Under the pieces are notes generated by a model that saw only the letters and a program-made list of their open reading frames with translations, was not told the origin of the DNA and did not search any database. The position numbers and the translations under genes were made by a program. Shown here piece by piece: positions 1 to 5,014 of a stretch of 7,286 nt of DNA. Position 1 is the stretch's first letter. Each line of letters begins with the position of its first letter. Source of the stretch: Candidatus Heimdallarchaeota archaeon (lineage in GTDB: Archaea > Asgardarchaeota > Heimdallarchaeia > Heimdallarchaeales > Kariarchaeaceae); NCBI GenBank assembly GCA_021399405.1, contig JAAFKL010000151.1, forward strand, positions 1-7,286, read 5' to 3'.

Positions 1-636
1 AATATTATTTTCCAATATACACATTCTAACAAAATTATTATTTGTAAGAACTGCAGCTTTAGGAAATCCAGTGGTCCCACCCGTCCATATTATTAAGAAA
101 TCATCATGTTTTGTCAATCGGTTTTTTCGTTGGTCTAGTTCTTTTTGCAAATTATACTCAGTAGTAGCCAAATCATAGAAATTTTGGCCGAACCCCGTTT
201 GACCTAAAAATAGAAATTGAACATATGGAGAGATGCTATTCTCATCAATCAGTCGTTTGAGCAACTCTTGATAATTAACCTTATCATTTTCAATTATAGA
301 AATTATTAGCATTGGATCAATCTGAGGGATTAATCTAATAAAATCTGCATAGCGATATCTAACGTCCATTGGTACTACAATTGCTCCAATCTTATTAGCT
401 GCAATTAACAAGGTCACATATTCAGGTTGTGGAGGTAAAACAGTGACAATACGATCTCCTTTAGCAATTCCAATTCTCAATAGAGCTTGAGCAAGTTGGT
501 CTGAATCTTTCTGGAGTTGTCTAGATGATATTATTTGATCTTCAAAACGAATCGCAGGGAAAGATGAATCCTCCTTACTCCAATACTCAACATATTCCCA
601 AAGGAAATCTAAATCAGGTAAATTTGATTCATACAT
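1..636 (-). CDS. Acyl-CoA synthetase (AMP-forming), N-terminal part, cut by left window edge
   Basis: Only the first 212 codons are in the window and the frame is still open at base 1; a complete family member has about 500-560 residues. The family (ANL superfamily) activates a carboxylic acid with ATP to an acyl-adenylate and transfers the acyl group to CoA in the cytoplasm. The signature phosphate-binding loop is visible at residues 185-193 (TGGTTGFPK, in the context WTGGTTGFPKAAVLT). Residues 57-95 (IAKGDRIVTVLPPQPEYV, then GAIVVPMDVRY) match the usual N-terminal subdomain. The adenylation signature and catalytic lysine lie off the window, so the acid substrate cannot be read. The ATG is 5 bp after the hydratase stop; GTGAT (bases 645-641 on the minus strand) overlaps that stop and can pair with the archaeal 16S rRNA 3' end. 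This start and operon coupling are well supported; chain-length specificity is unknown. Confidence 0.93.
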   Translation of the reverse strand, partial: MYESNLPDLDFLWEYVEYWSKEDSSFPAIRFEDQIISSRQLQKDSDQLAQALLRIGIAKGDRIVTVLPPQPEYVTLLIAANKIGAIVVPMDVRYRYADFIRLIPQIDPMLIISIIENDKVNYQELLKRLIDENSISPYVQFLFLGQTGFGQNFYDLATTEYNLQKELDQRKNRLTKHDDFLIIWTGGTTGFPKAAVLTNNNFVRMCILENNI

Positions 637-641
637 AAAAA

Positions 642-1403
642 TCACTTCTTAACGAAATTATTGATTTTTTCAATAAATGCCGCATGTGTGCTTAATTCAG
701 ATAGGATCTCTAATTCATTATTAAGGACTTCTTCAATTGATAAATTCTGATTTTTATGAATCAATGTCTTGGCTAATTTCAATGCATATGGTTCTATTCC
801 ACTAATAATTTTTCCTGCTGTGATATTCATCTCATCATCAAGCGTTTCTTCATCACAAACCTTGTTTAGTAAACCAATTTCGAATCCACGTTCTGCTGAT
901 ATTTCCTCGCCTAAGAACATGAGCTCTTTTGCTCTACCGAGGCCAATGATTTGCCCTAGTAGTTTTGTTGAAGCATTAGAAAACATGGTTCCAATTGATA
1001 GTTCTGGAAACATAATTCGTGTATCATTACTAGCATATCGGATATCAGCTGAAAGAGATATTTCAAAGCCCCCCCCAACAACCCAACCATGGAGACCTGC
1101 AATAATTATTCCTGGATGATTCAACATTGCTCTAGAAAGATCTTGGAATGCGGTGCTGAATTCACGAAACTTGACGGTATCTTGTTCTTGCACCAATTTA
1201 TGGATATATTTTAGATCAGCACCAACCGTAAAATTAGGACCTACGGCTTTGAATAAAACGCATCTATCCTGATTATTTGCACTATTTTTGAATTCAATAA
1301 TGAGATCTAGTAGCGTTTCAAGATCTAATGGATTATTTTTTGGTCCGTCAAGGATAATTTCCCCAACCTTTGATTTTGTATTATACCTAACGTTACTAGT
1401 CAC
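642..1403 (-). CDS. Enoyl-CoA hydratase/isomerase family protein
   Basis: This 253-residue protein has the normal length of a soluble crotonase-fold monomer. The family hydrates, isomerises or otherwise acts on enoyl-CoA thioesters by stabilising an enolate in an oxyanion hole. The two oxyanion-hole segments are present: VGADLK (60-65) and VVGGGFE (108-114). Glu114 and Glu134 (in FPELSIG) sit where the two catalytic glutamates of true enoyl-CoA hydratases lie, so hydratase activity is plausible rather than only isomerase activity. Residues 154-184 (GLGRAKELMFLGEEI, GLLNKV) are the usual C-terminal family pattern. The start is GTG; the in-frame stop nine codons upstream leaves no ATG, and AGGG lies 8 nt before it. 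It shares an operon with the acyl-CoA synthetase 5 bp downstream, arguing for fatty or other acyl-CoA metabolism. The exact substrate cannot be told from sequence. A run of eight G residues encodes the GGG motif. Confidence 0.93.
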   Translation of the reverse strand: MTSNVRYNTKSKVGEIILDGPKNNPLDLETLLDLIIEFKNSANNQDRCVLFKAVGPNFTVGADLKYIHKLVQEQDTVKFREFSTAFQDLSRAMLNHPGIIIAGLHGWVVGGGFEISLSADIRYASNDTRIMFPELSIGTMFSNASTKLLGQIIGLGRAKELMFLGEEISAERGFEIGLLNKVCDEETLDDEMNITAGKIISGIEPYALKLAKTLIHKNQNLSIEEVLNNELEILSELSTHAAFIEKINNFVKK

Positions 1404-1437
1404 ACCATCGACCCTAATTGAACCATAATATTACAAA

Positions 1438-1446
1438 ATTTAAAAT
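1438..1446 (-). promoter_or_regulatory. TATA-like box for the hydratase-synthetase operon
   Basis: On the minus strand the sequence TTTTAAATT is centred about 39 bp before the GTG start of the hydratase. A transcript starting about 25 bp downstream would have a leader near 14 nt containing AGGG, a weak ribosome-binding site. The box is inferred from sequence and spacing only. The rest of the 169-bp gap (1404-1572) shows no gene. Confidence 0.45.
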
Positions 1447-1572
1447 TAGAGTGTCGGATATGGGATAATCTGTATATCATTACTCTTCTTTAGTTGAATA
1501 TCTAATGTTTATACATATGAAGAAATTAATTATAATACTTTCTTGGGTATTGAAATTTACCAATTGATAATT

Positions 1573-2568
1573 CTATGTATTTCCCTTTATCAGGACCTTA
1601 CCATTTAATTTTTCTCCCAATGCGGTTTTCATAGCTTCATGGATATCATCTAATGCAAAAGTACTGTGAACTGCCATTTTGATATCTCGATTTAATACGG
1701 CTTCATTCGTCCTTCTTGTTAAATCTAGATATTCTTCATATGTGACAGTTTGTGTCCATTTATGATACCAGAAACCAACCAAATTTATGGACCTAAAGAT
1801 GGTTTGACTAGCACCAACCTCACATTTTTTCATGCTCATGGCCCCATAGTTGATCACTGTTCCATACTCAGCAACACATTGAGCAATTCTGTGAGTGGCA
1901 TCACCAGCAACCGCGTCTAGACCCAATTTAATATTATCGATATCAGTTAATTTTGATATTCGTTTCTTAAGATCTGGACCATCAACTAGGACATAATCTG
2001 CTCCAAGTTCTTTTAGTTCATCTGCAAGTTCAGTTCTTCGAACTACATTGACTGTTTTTAAGCCCTTCTTTTTGGCAAAACCGATAATACATCTGCCTAC
2101 TGCACCATTTGCTGCATTTTGAATTATCCAATCTCCTTCGTCAAGATTAACGTAGTTTCGAAGCATATAAAGAGCTGAAGGTGGATTTACAGAGGCCATC
2201 GCCAGTTGCTCAAGCTCCACATTATTATCGTTGGGTAAAGCTGTAACAAAATTAGAATTAACAATCATTTCGTCCCTCCAAGTCCCAATTCCTCTGTGGA
2301 ATGGTAGTAATACTACATCTCCTATTTTGAGATGGATAACTCCTGGACCTATCTCGCTTATCCTTCCAACTCCCTCACTTCCAGGTGTAGTAGGAAATTC
2401 AGGTCGAATAGGATAAGTCCCCATTATAACAAATAGATCAGCTGGATTAATTGGACTGAATTCTAATTTAATCCTGATTTCATTGTGTTGTAATTCTTTG
2501 TGGTCTATATCCACTAATGATACAACTTTCAGAGGATCTCCAAATTCAGTATATTGAGCTGATTTCAC
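1573..2568 (-). CDS. MECR/ETR1-type 2-enoyl thioester reductase (zinc-free medium-chain dehydrogenase)
   Basis: This 331-residue protein is a complete medium-chain dehydrogenase/reductase without the zinc ligands of alcohol dehydrogenases. Several stretches are typical of the mitochondrial enoyl-thioester reductase branch: SPINPADLFVIMGTYPIRP (38-56), GSEGVG (63-68), GTWR (95-98), ASVNPPSALYML (125-136) and QNAANGAVGR (150-159, the Rossmann-type nucleotide loop). Tyr52 in GTYPI corresponds to the catalytic tyrosine of that branch. VVRR (175-178) follows the second Rossmann strand and suggests NADPH preference. The expected reaction is NADPH-dependent reduction of a trans-2-enoyl thioester (CoA or ACP) to the saturated thioester; a quinone oxidoreductase role is the main alternative. 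The GTG start is forced because TAA is the codon directly before it. It lies 169 bp upstream of the hydratase on the same strand, so a shared acyl-thioester pathway is likely although each unit appears to have its own promoter. Confidence 0.88.
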   Translation of the reverse strand: MKSAQYTEFGDPLKVVSLVDIDHKELQHNEIRIKLEFSPINPADLFVIMGTYPIRPEFPTTPGSEGVGRISEIGPGVIHLKIGDVVLLPFHRGIGTWRDEMIVNSNFVTALPNDNNVELEQLAMASVNPPSALYMLRNYVNLDEGDWIIQNAANGAVGRCIIGFAKKKGLKTVNVVRRTELADELKELGADYVLVDGPDLKKRISKLTDIDNIKLGLDAVAGDATHRIAQCVAEYGTVINYGAMSMKKCEVGASQTIFRSINLVGFWYHKWTQTVTYEEYLDLTRRTNEAVLNRDIKMAVHSTFALDDIHEAMKTALGEKLNGKVLIKGNT

Positions 2569-2589
2569 TTATAATAAAATTGAATCAAT

Positions 2590-2600
2590 CTATTATAGTT
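2590..2600 (-). promoter_or_regulatory. TATA-like box for the enoyl reductase (leaderless transcript)
   Basis: The minus strand reads AACTATAATAG here, centred 27 bp before the GTG start. Archaeal transcripts begin about 25 bp after the box, so the mRNA would start at or next to the start codon. This fits the absence of any Shine-Dalgarno sequence in front of the GTG. Inferred from position and composition. Confidence 0.4.
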
Positions 2601-2681
2601 ATTGCGCGGGATTGATCGTATTTTCTCATATATTTTGTTCACTAGCACACCTAACAGAAGTAATATCTAGGATTTGTGGAA

Positions 2682-2690
2682 TTTATATAG
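2682..2690 (+). promoter_or_regulatory. TATA box facing the small membrane-protein gene
   Basis: TTTATATAG is the best archaeal TATA match in the divergent region 2569-2788. A start 25 bp downstream would fall inside the 28-bp inverted repeat at 2699-2726, leaving a leader of about 75 nt before the TTG codon. A second AT box (AATATTAAATA, 2741-2751) would give a leader of only about 15 nt that still includes the GAGGAG site, so which box is used is open. Confidence 0.4.
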
Positions 2691-2698
2691 GGATGGGT

Positions 2699-2726
2699 TT
2701 TGCGGATAGCCGACACTATACGCAAA
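2699..2726. repeat. 28-bp inverted repeat of 11-6-11 design (dif-like site or operator)
   Basis: The left arm is TTTGCGGATAG, the spacer CCGACA and the right arm CTATACGCAAA. The arms are inverted copies with 10 of 11 positions matching. Two 11-bp arms around a 6-bp centre is the architecture of XerA/XerC-XerD dif recombination sites, and the inner ATA/TAT and outer TTG/AAA positions resemble archaeal dif sites as I remember them. The alternative is an operator, because a transcript from the TATA box at 2682 would start inside the repeat. It lies in an intergenic region between divergent genes. Confidence 0.5.
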
Positions 2727-2777
2727 TTTAGATTGATAGAAATATTAAATAACTTGATATACCATATTGTGGTTGAT

Positions 2778-2783
2778 GAGGAG
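2778..2783 (+). promoter_or_regulatory. Ribosome-binding site deciding a TTG start
   Basis: GAGGAG lies 5 nt before the TTG at 2789 and is complementary to the CCUCC end of 16S rRNA. It is the clearest Shine-Dalgarno site in the window and supports TTG as the real start of the 76-codon gene. Confidence 0.6.
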
Positions 2784-2788
2784 TTAAA

Positions 2789-3019
2789 TTGGTATCAACT
2801 ACTGAATTGATAGGTGCATTAATTGTTGCCATTATCATTTTACTTCTTCCTTATATGTTAGAATCGATTGTTGTCAAGATGGCTCCAAAATTATATACAA
2901 AATCAAATATATCAGAAAAGGACGATACTGATTATTATATCAATAGACTTAATGAAATTACAGTTGATGGTAAAGAGAGTTTTTCAAGTAGCGGAATTCG
3001 AAATGTCAATAGAAAATGA
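2789..3019 (+). CDS. Small single-span membrane protein of unknown function
   Basis: I do not recognise this 76-residue protein. A hydrophobic helix runs from about residue 7 to 24 (LIGALIVAIIILLLPYML) after a short uncharged N-terminus, followed by a lysine-containing stretch (VVKMAPKLYTK) and a hydrophilic, partly acidic tail rich in Ser, Asp and Asn. The charge pattern predicts the tail in the cytoplasm, so it may be a membrane-tethered peptide or a small subunit. The TTG start is supported by GAGGAG five bases upstream. It is the only gene on the plus strand and has its own TATA box. It converges on the DinB-type gene with a 10-bp gap between stop codons, so both mRNAs must end within or beyond each other. 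The alternative of a spurious frame is unlikely given the ribosome-binding site and coherent helix. Confidence 0.65.
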   Translation: MVSTTELIGALIVAIIILLLPYMLESIVVKMAPKLYTKSNISEKDDTDYYINRLNEITVDGKESFSSSGIRNVNRK

Positions 3020-3029
3020 ATTTTTCCTA

Positions 3030-3503
3030 CTATAAATTGAACTTCTCTCTAATAGCCTTCAAATGGTTTTGCTGGTGCCAAGAGATAATTTCAAAAAATA
3101 CTTTTATGGAATAGTTACCAAGATTTGGGTGACGACCTTCTTTGGTCCAATCTTCCTCTTTTACTGTTTCAAGTATTTTAATTGTATTTTCTCTATGTTT
3201 TATCATGTTTTCTTTAACTTGATCAAGAGACATGTTCTGCATCTTTTCATTTGAACTTGTGTTGTATCTTTGAAGATCAAAATCTGATGAAGCACCTTCA
3301 TTTCCTGCAATAATCGATTTAATATGATATGACATTCCAGGCTCCGAATTCTGAATATGCCGTAAAACTTCGATAACAGACCAGCCCCCATCTTTATCTT
3401 GAATTTGGACAGTCAGATCTTCTTCTTTGATATTATTAACAACCTTCTCAAATTTGGTCATAGACTTATCTAGATATGCTTGTATCTCTTCTTTGATACT
3501 CAT
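3030..3503 (-). CDS. DinB/YfiT-type metal-binding helix-bundle protein
   Basis: This 157-residue protein has the usual length of the DinB_2 / YfiT-like four-helix-bundle superfamily. The three metal-binding histidines are visible: His49 in WSVIEVLRHIQNSE, and His143 and His147 in the late helix SWHQQNHLKAIRE, the family's typical HxxxH. The GGWSV motif (39-43) before the first histidine is also typical. Members are cytoplasmic enzymes or putative enzymes that bind Ni, Zn or another divalent metal; some are thiol-dependent S-transferases (bacillithiol or mycothiol), many are damage-inducible and uncharacterised. The substrate cannot be deduced here. The start is ATG with no clear Shine-Dalgarno; an AT-rich box (TAGTAAATAAAG, centred near 3537) would give a short leader. 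Two adjacent palindromes lie just upstream of that box and may be a regulator site. It converges with the small membrane-protein gene. Confidence 0.85.
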   Translation of the reverse strand: MSIKEEIQAYLDKSMTKFEKVVNNIKEEDLTVQIQDKDGGWSVIEVLRHIQNSEPGMSYHIKSIIAGNEGASSDFDLQRYNTSSNEKMQNMSLDQVKENMIKHRENTIKILETVKEEDWTKEGRHPNLGNYSIKVFFEIISWHQQNHLKAIREKFNL

Positions 3504-3548
3504 TACTTATTTTCAGAACTGTTCTTTTTTGTCTTTATTTACTAGTGA

Positions 3549-3569
3549 TTGATTTATCAACAATATTGT
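3549..3569. promoter_or_regulatory. Two abutting palindromes upstream of the DinB-type gene
   Basis: TTGATTTATCAA (3549-3560) is a perfect 12-bp inverted repeat around TT, and ACAATATTGT (3560-3569) is a perfect 10-bp palindrome sharing one base with it. They lie 46-66 bp before the ATG and just upstream of the presumed TATA box, where an activator or repressor could bind. AT-rich sequence makes chance palindromes common, so this is only a candidate. Confidence 0.25.
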
Positions 3570-3578
3570 CAAGAGGAA

Positions 3579-3722
3579 TTATCCTAATTCGGCTGTTAGA
3601 TCTGTAATTTTTAATCCCGTGGTCATATAGTAAGGTATTATTTTATTTTTGGGATTTACGAGTTTTTCATCGTGTTTCTTATGTGTGGGGTTTTTACCAT
3701 ACCCTTTAATTTCTTTATTCAT
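3579..3722 (-). CDS. Putative small basic protein, 47 residues
   Basis: I do not recognise this frame, but it reads like protein: ATG to TAA without A/T-homopolymer bias, in a stretch where other frames are full of stops. The N-terminal 30 residues are strongly basic (GYGKNPTHKKHDEK, then NPKNK) and the end is amphipathic (YYMTTGLKITDLTAELG, 31-47). The stop two codons before the ATG fixes the start. There is no Shine-Dalgarno, but TTCTTATAGAG on the minus strand (3741-3751) is centred about 24 bp upstream, the spacing of a leaderless transcript, and is flanked by ATTACT/AGTAAT inverted repeats. It lies between the recombinase-like gene and the DinB-type gene on the same strand. The C-terminal GLKITDLTAELG has the residue spacing of the helix before the last His of tyrosine recombinases, so a remnant of that domain is an alternative. 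Confidence 0.42.
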   Translation of the reverse strand: MNKEIKGYGKNPTHKKHDEKLVNPKNKIIPYYMTTGLKITDLTAELG

Positions 3723-3839
3723 TAAATATCAATAGATTACTCTATAAGAAAGTAATATTTTGGTAGTAAATAAATATTATTTTATGGATTTTTATGATCT
3801 CAGATATGTATTTACAACATTATTAATTCACAAATTTGA
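3723..3839. promoter_or_regulatory. Intergenic stretch with TATA-like box and inverted repeat
   Basis: Very AT-rich DNA downstream of the recombinase-like gene. ATTACT (3736-3741) and AGTAAT (3751-3756) form an inverted repeat with a 9-bp spacer that holds the TATA-like TTCTTATAGAG (minus strand) of the 47-codon frame. I see no catalytic-domain remnant, tRNA end or terminator with a convincing stem here. Confidence 0.3.
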
Positions 3840-4592
3840 TCAATTCAAGGATTGGGAGAATTCAAGGAAGTAATTGGCTACCCTCGTATAATGGTTCATG
3901 GTTTTAGCTGCTTTACCCTGACCATATTCTTCCAGGAATTCCTGTACAACGACTTTGTTTAATGATTCAGCTTTACGCTCAATTGCAAAGTTTAAGATAT
4001 ATCTCGCAATATATTCGTGGATATACCAGTAACTCTTGGAAGTAGATTTAGTTGCAACATGTTCCATCCAAGGCTTGTATATCTTGTCATAATTAATGCC
4101 AAGTGATGCTTTAGATGTTTTTGATTTCAATATATTTTTGATTTTTGGAGTTTTCAAGGTCCTTGTTATTTTTGTGCGGGGACCTCGTTCCTTACGTCTT
4201 TGATTACGAATTTCTTCAACTTCCATTTTTAACTTTTCAAAACGTAATTTTTCCTGATCCTCTTTATGCTGAAGCTTACTTTCCAAATCAATAATGTCCC
4301 TAATATCTTTAAGGGGGATCTTGTAATCATTTGTTTGTCTTAACAAATATTTACTTACCTGGGTCCCAACCATCTTGTGTTTTTTGAGTACCATTTTATC
4401 TTCGTTAATTGGAAAGCTTAGTCTTAACCATCTATCAATATGAGTTCCAGAATATTTTCTTATTCCTCGGTTCCTAATTTGACGCAGCATTGATCTGCTG
4501 ATATCATTATAAAAATTCTTAATATTTTCAGGAATCTGTTCAATTGAATCTGAGTCAACCATTGAGTTGATCATTATTTGGCTAGTAGACAT
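3840..4592 (-). CDS. Protein with tyrosine-recombinase core-binding (SAM-like) domain, no catalytic domain
   Basis: Residues about 168-250 of this 250-residue protein match the N-terminal core-binding domain of phage-integrase/Xer proteins: WMEHVATKSTSKSYWYIHEY, LNFAIERKAESLNKVVVQEFLEEYG, then KTMNHYTRVANYFLEF, the helix pattern that contacts site DNA. The protein ends right there, so the catalytic domain with its R-H-R-Y residues is missing. Residues 100-135 form a charged probable coiled coil (LESKLQHKEDQEKLRFEKL), followed by a very basic linker (RRKERGPRTK, to about 155). Residues 25-98 are a helical region of unknown fold (SRSMLRQIRNRGIRKY, HIDRWLRLSFP). It may be a DNA-binding or architectural protein, a regulator derived from a recombinase, or a truncated integrase. 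The ATG has no Shine-Dalgarno; Met7 and Met11 are alternative starts. A structured promoter lies upstream (4632-4716). Confidence 0.75.
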   Translation of the reverse strand: MSTSQIMINSMVDSDSIEQIPENIKNFYNDISRSMLRQIRNRGIRKYSGTHIDRWLRLSFPINEDKMVLKKHKMVGTQVSKYLLRQTNDYKIPLKDIRDIIDLESKLQHKEDQEKLRFEKLKMEVEEIRNQRRKERGPRTKITRTLKTPKIKNILKSKTSKASLGINYDKIYKPWMEHVATKSTSKSYWYIHEYIARYILNFAIERKAESLNKVVVQEFLEEYGQGKAAKTMNHYTRVANYFLEFSQSLN

Positions 4593-4631
4593 CTCAATAC
4601 TTGATTTCGTTCACGCGTATTAAGTGAATCG

Positions 4632-4653
4632 GAATCAATGGTCATTTTGATTC
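4632..4653. promoter_or_regulatory. Operator-like inverted repeat at the predicted transcript start
   Basis: GAATCAA (4632-4638) and TTGATTC (4647-4653) are perfect 7-bp inverted repeats separated by 8 bp; a further GAATC half-site lies at 4626-4630. With the TATA box at 4677-4684 the transcript would start near 4654, at the edge of the repeat, a position typical for archaeal repressor sites. The core-binding protein encoded downstream is one candidate ligand, by inference only. Confidence 0.4.
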
Positions 4654-4676
4654 ATTTTGTCTAGAAAAATTGTTTT

Positions 4677-4684
4677 TATTTATA
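4677..4684 (-). promoter_or_regulatory. TATA box of the recombinase-like gene
   Basis: The minus strand reads TATAAATA in the context ACTATAAATAAAAA, a strong archaeal TATA match. It predicts a start near 4654 and a leader of about 60 nt, unusually long for this window. Confidence 0.55.
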
Positions 4685-4688
4685 GTAT

Positions 4689-4716
4689 CTAGTCAATTAT
4701 CGCGATATTTAACTAG
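4689..4716. repeat. 28-bp near-perfect palindrome centred on TATCGCGATA
   Basis: The outer ends are CTAGT and ACTAG, the centre TATCGCGATA (4698-4707), and 24 of 28 positions obey the twofold symmetry. It can also be read as 11-bp arms CTAGTCAATTA and TATTTAACTAG around TCGCGA. It starts 5 bp upstream of the TATA box of the recombinase-like gene, so a dimeric regulator bound here would touch the basal promoter. A recombinase core site is an alternative. The symmetry is certain; the role is not. Confidence 0.6.
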
Positions 4717-4769
4717 GAAAAAACACAATCGCTTAACCTTATATCCACTACTACAATCCCTAGAATCAT

Positions 4770-4791
4770 AAAAATTTGTGTTTTACACAAA
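4770..4791 (-). terminator. Terminator-like hairpin after the 54-residue gene
   Basis: On the minus strand TTTGTGT and ACACAAA form a 7-bp stem with a 3-nt AAA loop, followed directly by five T residues. It begins 17 bp after the stop of the small acidic gene. The stem is AT-rich and weak, but position and orientation fit a transcript end; archaea mostly need only the T-tract. Confidence 0.4.
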
Positions 4792-4807
4792 GATGTGTTT
4801 GCTAATA

Positions 4808-4972
4808 TTAAGCTGCTACACACATCTGATGCAAGATACTCAGATAGAATTCGTTTTCTTCTTCCTCACTTTCGAATTCTGCCTCTTTCTCAAGATCATC
4901 AAGTTTCACAGTCTCATCCGGCGGATGAGATTTCTTAATAGCTTCAATAGTTTCAATATCATTAGTTGTCAT
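4808..4972 (-). CDS. Small acidic protein, 54 residues, unknown function
   Basis: I do not recognise this protein. It runs ATG to TAA with protein-like composition: MTTNDIETIEAIKKSHPPDE at the start, a very acidic middle (EKEAEFESEEEENE, 28-41) and a hydrophobic end (FYLSILHQMCVAA). No signal peptide or membrane helix is seen, so it is probably cytoplasmic; acidic tails of this kind occur in chaperone-like, DNA-mimic and ribosome-associated proteins, but nothing here decides. Support for a real gene comes from its surroundings: TTTAAAAA on the minus strand (5007-5014) is centred about 38 bp before the ATG, predicting a 12-nt leader, and a hairpin with a T-tract follows 17 bp after the stop. 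It is an independent unit between the phosphoesterase gene and the recombinase-like gene on the same strand. A longer overlapping frame upstream (4969-5178) looks spurious. Confidence 0.55.
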   Translation of the reverse strand: MTTNDIETIEAIKKSHPPDETVKLDDLEKEAEFESEEEENEFYLSILHQMCVAA

Positions 4973-5006
4973 AATAACCAACCAACTCTAACTAGGACAT
5001 TCAACA

Positions 5007-5014
5007 TTTTTAAA
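5007..5014 (-). promoter_or_regulatory. TATA box of the 54-residue acidic gene
   Basis: The minus strand reads TTTAAAAA preceded by AAGTTGG. The predicted transcript start is near 4985, 12 nt before the ATG at 4972. The rest of 4973-5195 is AT-rich and holds no convincing gene; it contains a short open frame (5102-5212) described under findings. Confidence 0.45.

Noticed and set aside
769..1119. 116-codon plus-strand open frame inside the hydratase gene
   Set aside because: It is antisense to a gene with clear catalytic motifs and shows no motif of its own.
3611..3670. Possible tRNA-like stretch (GGTCATATAGTAAGG resembling a D-arm)
   Set aside because: There is no TTCGA-type T-loop or matching acceptor stem, and the stretch reads as protein on the other strand.
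3504..3839. Search for the missing catalytic domain of the recombinase-like gene by frameshift
   Set aside because: All minus-strand frames directly downstream are closed by stops, and no HxxR or final Tyr motif was found; only the weak GxxIxxLxxxLG resemblance in the 47-codon frame remains.
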